From contig CACZAK010000006.1 in NCBI GenBank assembly GCA_902779075.1, forward strand, positions 5,800-69,799: a DNA stretch of 64,000 nt. The letters run 5' to 3'. The position numbers were made by a program, and so were the translations under genes. Under the pieces are notes generated by a model. That model worked only from the letters and a program-made list of their open reading frames with translations. It was not told the origin of the DNA and did not search any database. Source of the DNA: an uncultured bacterium (lineage in GTDB: Bacteria > Verrucomicrobiota > Kiritimatiellia > RFP12 > UBA1067). Shown here piece by piece: positions 15,583 through 23,283 of the stretch; within the stretch, counting starts at the first letter, position 1, and each line of letters opens with the position of its first letter.

Positions 15583-16839
15583 ATGTCCGACGTCGCCGAC
15601 CAGACGATCTTCATGCCCCTTGGCCTCCGCGTCAAGCTCTCGGCCATGATGTTCCTGCAGTTCATGACGCTGCCGGTGTGGTTCAACACGATCATCCCCT
15701 ACGTGAAGACGCTCCCCGGCGGCGAACCGTGGACGCTCTGGTGCGGAATGTTCATCGGCTTCGGCACGCTCGCCTCGCCGCTCGTGGGGATGTTCGCGGA
15801 CCGGTTCCTCAACGCGGAGAAGGTCCTTGCGCTCACGCACCTCCTCTACGCGGCCCTCCTCGCGGCCTGTTTCTTCGTGCGCGCACCCGCGCTGCTCTTC
15901 ACGCTTCTCCTGTTCGCGTGCTTCGTCAACATGCCGGGCTGGTCGCTCACGGCTACGATCACGATGACACACGCCACGCCGGCCGCGTTCCCGCACATCC
16001 GCGTGTTCGGCACCCTCGGCTGGGTGGCCTCCGCCGTGTTCTCTGTCGTCGGCATACGGTGGTTCGGCCTGACCGGTTTCGACACCTCGCCGTGGATCTT
16101 CGCTTGCGCGTCGTGTACGGCACTCGTCGCCGCCGGCCTTGCGCTCGCCCTGCCGCCCACGCCGCCACGCGCGCGCGGTACGCCTATGAGCGTCGTCGAC
16201 GCTTTCGGACTCAAGGCATTTTCGCTTTTCAAGGACCCGCGCTTCCTCGCCTTCGGACTCCTGCTCGCGGGCACCATGATCCCCTTCCAGTGGTACATGA
16301 ACTACAACGCGCTCTACCTCAAGGAGTCAGGATTCACCTACCTCACGCTCACGCAGAACCTCGGGCAGGTCGGCGAACTCGCCTTCATGGTGGCGTTGCC
16401 GTTCCTCCTGCGAACCTGCGGCTACAAGTGGTCTATGGTGATCGGCATCGCCCTGATGGCGGCCCGCTACGCATGCTTCTACGGCAGCGTAAAGATGGGG
16501 TGTCCCGCGTTCGACTTCGCCGGCATTCTCCTGCACGGCGCGGTCTTCGGCTTCATCATCGTCAACGCGCAGATGTTCGCGACGGAGGTGGCACAGCCCG
16601 AACTGCGCAACCAGGCGCAGGGGCTAACCATGACGCTCACGGGCAGCATCGGGGTGTTCCTCTCCGTGACCATCTTCAATCGTGTCCTTGCAGCGAACAT
16701 CAAGCCGGATGGCACGCACGATTGGTCCACGCCCTACCTGCTCGCGCTCGGGCTCTCCGTCGTGCTCGCGGTCCTCACGGCCCTGCTGTTCAAGCCTGAT
16801 TCCAGCCGTAATCACAACATAAAAGATACAAGAAGATAA
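15583..16839 (+). CDS. MFS transporter, nucleoside:H+ symporter type
   Basis: It has 418 residues and twelve predicted membrane helices, starting at an ATG with an excellent SD (AAGGAGG, 7 nt). The pattern LRVKLSAMMFLQFMTLPVWF at the start, GFGTLASPLVGMFADRF in the second helix region and HIRVFGTLGWVASAVFSVVG in mid first half matches the NHS/NupG branch of MFS. The second half opens with FLAFGLLLAGTMIPFQWYMN. It probably imports nucleosides by proton symport. It follows the ELM1-family gene by 12 bp, so it belongs to the DHH-ELM1-MFS unit. Pairing with a pAp/nanoRNA phosphatase fits nucleotide salvage. Confidence 0.85.
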   Translation: MSDVADQTIFMPLGLRVKLSAMMFLQFMTLPVWFNTIIPYVKTLPGGEPWTLWCGMFIGFGTLASPLVGMFADRFLNAEKVLALTHLLYAALLAACFFVRAPALLFTLLLFACFVNMPGWSLTATITMTHATPAAFPHIRVFGTLGWVASAVFSVVGIRWFGLTGFDTSPWIFACASCTALVAAGLALALPPTPPRARGTPMSVVDAFGLKAFSLFKDPRFLAFGLLLAGTMIPFQWYMNYNALYLKESGFTYLTLTQNLGQVGELAFMVALPFLLRTCGYKWSMVIGIALMAARYACFYGSVKMGCPAFDFAGILLHGAVFGFIIVNAQMFATEVAQPELRNQAQGLTMTLTGSIGVFLSVTIFNRVLAANIKPDGTHDWSTPYLLALGLSVVLAVLTALLFKPDSSRNHNIKDTRR

Positions 16840-16847
16840 CGTTGATG

Positions 16848-16951
16848 ATTGCTTTCGCCATTGGGAGATTGGGAGTCTCGGAGTTAAGGAGAGTATTTTA
16901 CAAACTTCTCCCATTCTCCAAATCTCCTAAACTCCCAACAGCGAAAGCAAT
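16848..16951. repeat. Long imperfect hairpin with 8-bp degenerate repeats
   Basis: ATTGCTTTCGC (16848-16858) pairs with GCGAAAGCAAT (16941-16951), and TTGGGAG (16861-16867) pairs with CTCCCAA (16932-16938). The arms carry degenerate gggagatt/aatctccc units. The ~104-bp structure lies between two plus-strand genes. It may end the MFS transcript, but lacks a T-run, so I call it a repeat. Confidence 0.6.
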
Positions 16952-16974
16952 TAAGAAGGCCCCCCAAAGTTATT

Positions 16975-18339
16975 ATGAATAACAAACGAAGAAAAGGTGT
17001 TGCATGGATCAAGCGGATTGTTGTAATCGGCGTTATGGTGGTTGCTGGACTTGCCCTAACGGTTATGTACAACAGGCATATCCAGAAAGAGAGACTAGAG
17101 GCGGAGAGACAAGCAGAGGAGGCACGACTCAAACGGGAGCGTGCCGAAGAGGCCGCGCGCGCACAGCGTCAGAAAGAGGAAGAAGAGGCAAAAGAGGCGG
17201 AGGAGAAGCGGCGTGCGGAGCAGGAGGCGCGCGAGAAGGCGCAAAGGGAACGCGAGGAAGCCGAACGAGAACAGGCGCGCAAGGCTGCCGAGGAGGAAGC
17301 TGCACGCCAGAAGAAAATCGAGACCGAAAACAAGAGACGCGAGGTCTACAACACGGCGCGGGACCTTTTCAAGTCGGCGCTTTATATGGAAGAGGAGGCT
17401 CCTCCAAGCGAAAAAATCCTAAGCGCGAAAGCGGGCAGCAAGTTTTGGTTTATTTTTGACACCTATCCCACGGAAAAACTGATCTATGAGGTGTACAAGG
17501 CTTCGTATAGCCGCATGGAAGTCAAGACGTTATCTCTGGAGGCTGATGCAAAGGACGTTCCCTACTTGGATTTCATTCGACTGGTAAACGGCAGATCGTA
17601 CATCTATACATCTGGCGACAAAGTGTGGCTGAAGTGTGAGAATAATCCCGAAGGTTCGTATCCTGTGCCGAAAAGGGGACGGGACTTCTGCGTGGCTGCC
17701 AAAAACAGTTTTGCGCTGTACAAGACTCTCCTTGAACTCGGCACGAAGTCCGGCGGTGCCAGATGCCGCTTGACGTTGCGGTCGGACAACGGGAAAACTG
17801 ATATCCTACTCGGCGAGATCGGGTTTGGCGACGTCTTGCCAAGGCGTGCGATAGAAGAGGACATCGGCAAGCTGATTGGCTGGAAAGCCAGTTCCGCCAT
17901 ACCTGAAAATAGTAAGGTAGAGAAGCCCACATTCAAGCGCACGGTTGTGTTGTACAATGGGAAGGTTATCAAGAAAGAAATCGACGTGACGAAAGTACCA
18001 AGAACTTTTAATTTTCCCCCACCGCCTAAAGTGACGTATTACCCTACGTATGTACGTAATTGGCGGGAAGCCAATCAGAAAGCGGCCCAAAAGATGCAAG
18101 AGTGGGCAAAGAAGAAAGAGTTTGCGAGAAGGAAATGGAAGGCATTGTACGACAAGGCACTGCGCCAGGAAAGACGGGAACAGAAAGTCCAGGCAGATTA
18201 CAAGACCGCACTGGCGTTGGAGAAAAAAGAAGTCAGTCAGATGGAAGAGGACGCCGTCAAGTTGTCAAAGGACGAAGAAGTCATCGATTCCGCTTTGGAA
18301 AACTACAAAATCTTTGTGGAAGTAGTCGGACAGAAGTGA
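16975..18339 (+). CDS. Membrane-anchored coiled-coil protein of unknown function
   Basis: It has 454 residues. A short basic N-terminus and one helix (IVVIGVMVVAGLALTVMY, residues ~15-32) anchor it, probably with the rest outside the cytoplasm. Residues ~35-125 are an uninterrupted Glu/Lys/Arg/Ala coiled coil. From ~130 to 350 there is a globular region with strands (KFWFIFDTYPTEKLIYEVYK, YLDFIRLVNGRSYIYTSGD) that I do not recognise. The end is again Lys/Glu-rich helical (residues ~370-454). No SD is obvious, and it has its own unit behind a long hairpin. Its stop lies one base from the stop of the convergent aminopeptidase. Local base composition is less GC-rich than neighbours. Confidence 0.75.
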   Translation: MNNKRRKGVAWIKRIVVIGVMVVAGLALTVMYNRHIQKERLEAERQAEEARLKRERAEEAARAQRQKEEEEAKEAEEKRRAEQEAREKAQREREEAEREQARKAAEEEAARQKKIETENKRREVYNTARDLFKSALYMEEEAPPSEKILSAKAGSKFWFIFDTYPTEKLIYEVYKASYSRMEVKTLSLEADAKDVPYLDFIRLVNGRSYIYTSGDKVWLKCENNPEGSYPVPKRGRDFCVAAKNSFALYKTLLELGTKSGGARCRLTLRSDNGKTDILLGEIGFGDVLPRRAIEEDIGKLIGWKASSAIPENSKVEKPTFKRTVVLYNGKVIKKEIDVTKVPRTFNFPPPPKVTYYPTYVRNWREANQKAAQKMQEWAKKKEFARRKWKALYDKALRQERREQKVQADYKTALALEKKEVSQMEEDAVKLSKDEEVIDSALENYKIFVEVVGQK

Positions 18340-18340
18340 G

Positions 18341-20821
18341 CTAGCGGCTCAGCAGGCCAGCCAGCTTGCCGCCGATGAAGGCATAGCGGTCGCGCGGCAG
18401 TTTCGCCGCAACGCGCTCCAGAATGGCCTTCACCTCTGCACGTAGATTCGGCTCAAACCGACGCCACACCGCCACGGGAGAGAGCAGGCGAATCGCGTTG
18501 TACTCGCTCACCTCCGCGTACTTGACGAGCGTCTCTTCCAGCCACGCGAGACCGCTCGGCGTCCAGAGCTGGTCGCCGTTCGCGGCAAAGCCACAGTAAA
18601 GCGCACGGCTAAGACCCGGATGCGTGATCGACCAACCTTCGCGCTGCTCTTCGCGCGCGATGGCATCAAAAACGTCCGCGTGCGGATCACCCGCGACGAG
18701 TCCGAGATACGAGAGGTATCCGTTGAGCGACTTGCGCAGTTCGACGCCCTCTTTCTCAAGAAGCTCCTTGCGCCCAGGATCGTCCGTGGAAACAAGCGCA
18801 CGCAGCGCATTGAGGCGCGCAGTGATGCTGGTGGAGCGCGAGAGATAGGTGCGTATCTCCTCCCACGCCTCCGGTACGTTGGCGGCCGCGAGAAGCTGGA
18901 GGATGCAGTTTTCGTAGGCGCGGCGCTTGAGAGCTTCAATGGGCGAGACGCCCGTTGTCCCAGTTGCGAGCGCCGCCGAAAGGTTTTCCACCCCGATTTT
19001 GAGGGCTGCCATACGGCGCAGGGTGCGCATTTCCTGCACGTTCTCGCGAACGCGCGCACGGCGATAGCGGTCGATCGAATCGGCCGGAATGGCCAAAAGC
19101 GCGCTCTTGAGGCCGTAGTCGAGCGACTGATCCGCAAAGATTTCCTTGTAAAGTGCAAGCCACGTTTCCACGCAGTTCTTATCGCGCAGGAGGCCCATAG
19201 CCTCCACGCGGTTGCCACCGTCGGGGTCGGTGCGCGCCTGACACGCGAGCTGCTCTTCGGTGGCGGAGGGCGCGAGCATTCCGTAGAATGCGCCGCCACG
19301 GTTCCAGCTGATGAAATCTGGCTTCACCGGGAATGGTGCCGTAAATTCGGTGTAGGCGGTGGCTGTATCCGAAGGTTCCAGCGTGAACACGCCGCTGCAG
19401 AGCTCCTTGCCGTCTTTCACGACCGTCCACGTAACCGGCACCGTGAAAGCGCGATTCTGCGAGAGACGCACGGTCATGCGACCGTCCTTCCAGTCCCAGG
19501 CGGCATGTACAGTGGGGAAGCCGACAGAGAAAAGATAAGGACCGATGAGCGCGCGCACGTCGCGTCCGCTCACCTCCGCGAACACGGCGAGAAAATCGTC
19601 CGTGTTCGCGTTGCCGCCCGAGAAGCGACGGAAGTACTCCTTCCATGCGGCGAGGTAGGCCTCTTCGCCGATTAGCGCGCGGAGAGTGTTGAGTACCTCA
19701 GGGGCCTTGTCGTAGGTGATGGCGTCAACGACCTCGTCCGGATCGTTCACGCCCTCGCGCACAACTGCGCCTGCCATGCCGGCCTCCTCCTCGGCGAACG
19801 CGCCGCCCGTGCCGCGGAGCGACGCAATCTCGTCGCGGCGCATGTAGTCCGCACCGAACACGCGCGCGAGGTAGGCGCGCTCCACGTTTACGGTGTAAGC
19901 CTCGTTGAGCCACATGTCGAACACGGTCTCCATCGTCACGCCGCTACCGCAGTGGTTGTGTTCGTACTCGTGGGGAATCACGCCGTGGGCGTAGACGAGG
20001 CGCCGGTCGGGGATCGTGGAGTCGATGAGCGCCGCTTCGGTGATGATCGTCGTGTTGCCGGTGTTCTCCATGCCGCCGTAGAGCGACTTCTCCATGCAGA
20101 TCGTGCGGTAGACCTCAAACGGGTACTCGTAGCCGGTCACTTCGTGCTGGAACAGCACGGACTCCTTCAGAATGCGCATCGGCTCTCGCGCGCCGTCGAG
20201 ATGTCCTGGCGGCACGAGATACTCGAGCTTAACTTTCCGGTGCGTATCGGGGTACTCCACTTCGTCCGCCAGCACCTCCCACGTACCCGCGCACGCGAGG
20301 AACAGGTAGGGGGCCATCGGACGGCGCATCTCGTAGACGACTCGGCGGCGTCCGTTGCCGAGATCTGCCTCCTCCACGAGGTCTCCGTTGGAGATCAGGT
20401 GCGTGTAGCGCGCGTCGCCTTCGATTACGGTGCGGAACGTGCATTTCGCCGTGCAGTCGTCGATGATGGGCAGGATGCGCTGGAAGCCGTACTGCTGGCA
20501 CTGGCTCATGTACTGCTGCGGACACCCCGGCGGCGTGACGTCGCAGTAGATGCCCTCCAGCCGCTTGCCGTCGGGATGGGCAACGTGCTCCACCGCCACC
20601 GTGAACTGCTCGCCGGCCGCGTATTCGCGGTCGAGCGGGTAGACGACCTTCTTCCCGTCGCAGTCTAGCGCAATCTCGCGCATCGCCTCGCGCGCGCGGC
20701 AGTGGAGCGTACCGGATGCCTCCACCCGGTCCTCGTAGAAGGAAAGTTTCAAGTCGACGTGCTCCAGCTGTGCCGGAGGACGCTTGAATTCAGATCTCTT
20801 GTAAACGTAGTTCATGTCCAA
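18341..20821 (-). CDS. M1-family zinc aminopeptidase
   Basis: It has 826 residues. The M1 exopeptidase motif is GGMENTGN (residues ~250), and the zinc site is HEYEHNHCGSG at ~281 followed after 18 residues by the Glu of MWLNEAYT, giving an intact HExxH-x18-E. The N-terminal beta domain and C-terminal helical domain are present, close to the length of PepN-type enzymes. No signal peptide is seen, so it is probably cytoplasmic, trimming N-terminal residues from peptides. The stretch ATGTTGVSPIEALKRR in the C-terminal domain is encoded at 18942-18970 by a repeat also present at 58861, apparently captured in frame. Confidence 0.88.
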   Translation of the reverse strand: MDMNYVYKRSEFKRPPAQLEHVDLKLSFYEDRVEASGTLHCRAREAMREIALDCDGKKVVYPLDREYAAGEQFTVAVEHVAHPDGKRLEGIYCDVTPPGCPQQYMSQCQQYGFQRILPIIDDCTAKCTFRTVIEGDARYTHLISNGDLVEEADLGNGRRRVVYEMRRPMAPYLFLACAGTWEVLADEVEYPDTHRKVKLEYLVPPGHLDGAREPMRILKESVLFQHEVTGYEYPFEVYRTICMEKSLYGGMENTGNTTIITEAALIDSTIPDRRLVYAHGVIPHEYEHNHCGSGVTMETVFDMWLNEAYTVNVERAYLARVFGADYMRRDEIASLRGTGGAFAEEEAGMAGAVVREGVNDPDEVVDAITYDKAPEVLNTLRALIGEEAYLAAWKEYFRRFSGGNANTDDFLAVFAEVSGRDVRALIGPYLFSVGFPTVHAAWDWKDGRMTVRLSQNRAFTVPVTWTVVKDGKELCSGVFTLEPSDTATAYTEFTAPFPVKPDFISWNRGGAFYGMLAPSATEEQLACQARTDPDGGNRVEAMGLLRDKNCVETWLALYKEIFADQSLDYGLKSALLAIPADSIDRYRRARVRENVQEMRTLRRMAALKIGVENLSAALATGTTGVSPIEALKRRAYENCILQLLAAANVPEAWEEIRTYLSRSTSITARLNALRALVSTDDPGRKELLEKEGVELRKSLNGYLSYLGLVAGDPHADVFDAIAREEQREGWSITHPGLSRALYCGFAANGDQLWTPSGLAWLEETLVKYAEVSEYNAIRLLSPVAVWRRFEPNLRAEVKAILERVAAKLPRDRYAFIGGKLAGLLSR
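18942..18970. repeat. Dispersed palindromic repeat inside the aminopeptidase gene
   Basis: The segment gggcgagacgcccgttgtcc plus cagttgcga matches 58861-58889 with one difference in the first 28 bases. It begins with a hairpin GGGCG-aga-CGCCC. Here it encodes ATGTTGVSP, and at 58861 ATGTTGVPP. This kind of sequence recurs in Verrucomicrobia/Planctomycetes genomes as I recall (translated RDARCPS or GTTGVPP). Confidence 0.65.
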
Positions 20822-20854
20822 TCCAATGCGCCCTCTTCTCCATAGCCTCGCCCG

Positions 20855-22663
20855 TCAGCATCCGCCGCCGCAGGACCCGAGGAGCCTCACGGCCCATGTA
20901 CCGACGGCCCGTATCACGGCCGTGCCGTACGGAACGCCGTCAACGACGACGCCACTCACGTTCGCCTTCAGCTTCCTGGTCTTGCCTCCGTCCGTCACAT
21001 AGACGTTAAACGTCCCCTTGAACGTGCCGTCCTTGGGCTTGAACGTCACCTTGAGGTCGGTCACGCCCTTCGTGCCAGTCCACTTGTTACGCGCAACGGA
21101 AATCATGTCGTCCACAGGAGATACGGCCACGGGCTTGCCGCCGATGCCTGCCGCAGCGTTGAAGTCCTTGATCGACAGGTACATTGGCGAAAGAATGCCG
21201 CCTGCGCCGGAAGCCGCCGAGAAAACGACGTTCGACGACCATGTGGCCGTGAACTTGGCGGAAAGTCCCGTGGCGTTCCAGACGGAGAGGTCTGTCACGG
21301 CAGACAGACGCCCATTGACGAACTCGAGCATGAACGAATAGGCCCCCCTCTTCTCCATCACCGGAACGAACACCTTGCCGTTATCGCCCATAACCGCCTG
21401 TGCGGAGACGTTCACTTTGCTGCCATCGCCCAACGTGCCCGTTACCTTGACCTTCCCTTTATTTCCGACCGTCGCGGACAGCCCAGCGTATCCGTTGGCA
21501 AATGCGCTTCCGCCGTTATTCTCCGTCGCAAGGGCAAAAGGCCAAAAACCCTTCGACAATGTTGCCGCACGCGCCTTCGCTTTATCGTCCCTCGCCGAGA
21601 ACACGTTGCGCCCACCTTGAATCGAGTACGACTTCCCGTTGGTGTCTTTGTAGTAGCCGACGAGCCCCTCAGCGCCAAGCTTGACACTTGCCGTAGCCGC
21701 CGACCCCGCCTTCGCCAGGGTGAACACCTTGTTCGTACTCGGCGTTTCCGCCTCACCGGTCAACTTGACCTTCGTGCCCGTGCGCATAGTGATGGTGGCC
21801 GCCAACTTGGAAAGCCCAGTTCTCCTGTTTGCCTTAGCCGACTTGAGGACGACCGTCCCAGCCAATTTCCCCGAATTGCCGTCCGCAATCCAGCCCTGGT
21901 ACACTGTTGCCACAGTTCCCTGGAGTCCGCCTTCAGTTGGGTTCTCGAACAGTCCGCCGCCGTCTTCGTTTCGCAGGGTTTCAAGGCCTCCGATCACGAA
22001 GTCGATCGCCTCCTCGTCGGAGACGGCCGACTTCTGATACCATGCCCGCGGGAACGCCACACGGCCGACCTCGCTTCCGTCTGGACGGAACACGACCATC
22101 GTCGGGTAGGCGATCTTGTGGAGATCCATCGTGCCGCCGCCCAGCCGACTGATCACGTCAACCGTGCTGCCCGGCAGAGCCAGCGCATCTTGATAATCAT
22201 ACAGCTTCTGGATAACTGCAAGCCCATTCTCGGCCGTCAGGCCGTTCTTGGACAGGTAGTCCGGATCGTACAGCCAGCACTTGAACCCCCAGCCGTCGCC
22301 CAGGGGACTCGTCCCCTTCCATTCCTGTCCCTCCGGAACAGGAAAGCGGTAGGGATAGTCACTTTCAACGAGGTAGTAGCCAACTTTGGCCACGTAATCA
22401 GACCAAGCCTTCGATGTAAGGACCTTCGCCTCGCACGTCTGGCAAATCGGGCACCACCACGAACCCGTGAAAAGGACAATGGTGTATGCAAGGTCGGCCT
22501 TCGCCTTGGCAAAGGCCGATTCGCGATCCATCGTCCATTCGCCGACCTCCGCCCCGCTCCAGCGCGGGCAGATTGCCGGGCGTGCCACGTTGTACTCAAA
22601 CGCATACACACCAGAACCTGACAGTCCAACGGCCACTGCCAGGGCGAACAGGACTTTTTTCAT
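20855..22663 (-). CDS. Secreted thioredoxin-like protein with C-terminal beta modules and Cys tail (602 aa)
   Basis: Start chosen at ATG 22663 with GAGGAGA upstream. A signal peptide (MKKVLFALAVAVGLSGSGVYA) precedes a thioredoxin-like module: GEWTMDRESAFAKAKADLAY, then FTGSWWCPICQTC with C71/C74. Residues ~255-400 and ~410-600 hold beta-rich repeats (KLAGTVVLKSAKANRRTG; KVKVTGTLGDGSKVNVSAQA). The last domain, KWTGTKGVTDLKVTFKPKDG then TFKGTFNVYV, is shared with the next two upstream genes. The protein ends LLGSCGGGC, a CxxxC tail shared with the 607-aa paralogue (LAGLCKGGC). I infer an outer-surface or periplasmic oxidoreductase-like protein. Last gene of its cluster. Confidence 0.8.
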   Translation of the reverse strand: MKKVLFALAVAVGLSGSGVYAFEYNVARPAICPRWSGAEVGEWTMDRESAFAKAKADLAYTIVLFTGSWWCPICQTCEAKVLTSKAWSDYVAKVGYYLVESDYPYRFPVPEGQEWKGTSPLGDGWGFKCWLYDPDYLSKNGLTAENGLAVIQKLYDYQDALALPGSTVDVISRLGGGTMDLHKIAYPTMVVFRPDGSEVGRVAFPRAWYQKSAVSDEEAIDFVIGGLETLRNEDGGGLFENPTEGGLQGTVATVYQGWIADGNSGKLAGTVVLKSAKANRRTGLSKLAATITMRTGTKVKLTGEAETPSTNKVFTLAKAGSAATASVKLGAEGLVGYYKDTNGKSYSIQGGRNVFSARDDKAKARAATLSKGFWPFALATENNGGSAFANGYAGLSATVGNKGKVKVTGTLGDGSKVNVSAQAVMGDNGKVFVPVMEKRGAYSFMLEFVNGRLSAVTDLSVWNATGLSAKFTATWSSNVVFSAASGAGGILSPMYLSIKDFNAAAGIGGKPVAVSPVDDMISVARNKWTGTKGVTDLKVTFKPKDGTFKGTFNVYVTDGGKTRKLKANVSGVVVDGVPYGTAVIRAVGTWAVRLLGSCGGGC

Positions 22664-22688
22664 CTGTACTCTCCTCGCGCGCCGACTG

Positions 22689-23219
22689 CTATTCGATGAC
22701 TGCAGTCGAGACAACTTTCTTCTTGATGGTGACGTTCATGCTTTCGCCCAACTTGCCTGAGAACTTGGCGGTGTACGTCTTCAGCTTCTTCTCGCTCTTG
22801 GCCACATAGACCTTGAACGAACCGCTGACGGTGCCTTTCTTCTTGTTGTACTTGACGCTCAAGCCGCTGGGATTGTCCGAATCCTTCTTGTCAACGAACC
22901 CTTCTTCCTTCTTGCTGTACTTGACCTTCCCAGCCTTCGGCGCCTTCAGCTTCTTGCCTGTCCACTCCAGGCCAACGCCGTCTGGCAGGAACTCCGTCAG
23001 GACTTCATATCCGCCGATTTCATCCGGGAATTCATCCTCGAACGTAAACTCGTATGCAGAATCCTGATCCATGTCCCTGTCTTGGTCCTGTTCCTCCGCC
23101 GCTCCGTCATTGCGCGGGCTGGAACTCCCCCCGCCGTCAGACGAATTGAGGGACAAGCCGTGGCACACAACAACGGCCGCCGCTGCAAATACAGCGCAGG
23201 TAATTTTTTTGATCATCAT
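22689..23219 (-). CDS. Small secreted protein carrying the shared C-terminal beta domain
   Basis: It has 176 residues with a signal peptide (IKKITCAVFAAAAVVVCHG) and GGAGAC upstream. An acidic linker (EEQDQDRDMDQDSAYEFTFE) is followed by one domain: GLEWTGKKLKAPKAGKVKYS, NPSGLSVKYNKKKGTVSGSF and KVYVAKSEKKLKTYTAKFSG. This is the same lysine-rich beta module that ends the 602- and 607-residue thioredoxin proteins, here without a thioredoxin part. It reads like a stand-alone binding or partner domain. The gene lies between the two paralogues, with 25-64 bp gaps. Confidence 0.75.
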   Translation of the reverse strand: MMIKKITCAVFAAAAVVVCHGLSLNSSDGGGSSSPRNDGAAEEQDQDRDMDQDSAYEFTFEDEFPDEIGGYEVLTEFLPDGVGLEWTGKKLKAPKAGKVKYSKKEEGFVDKKDSDNPSGLSVKYNKKKGTVSGSFKVYVAKSEKKLKTYTAKFSGKLGESMNVTIKKKVVSTAVIE

Positions 23220-23283
23220 TTTTTTGTCTCCTTTTTTGGGGTTATGGGAAATTCTACAGACTCAAACCTCTGGGCGCATGCAA

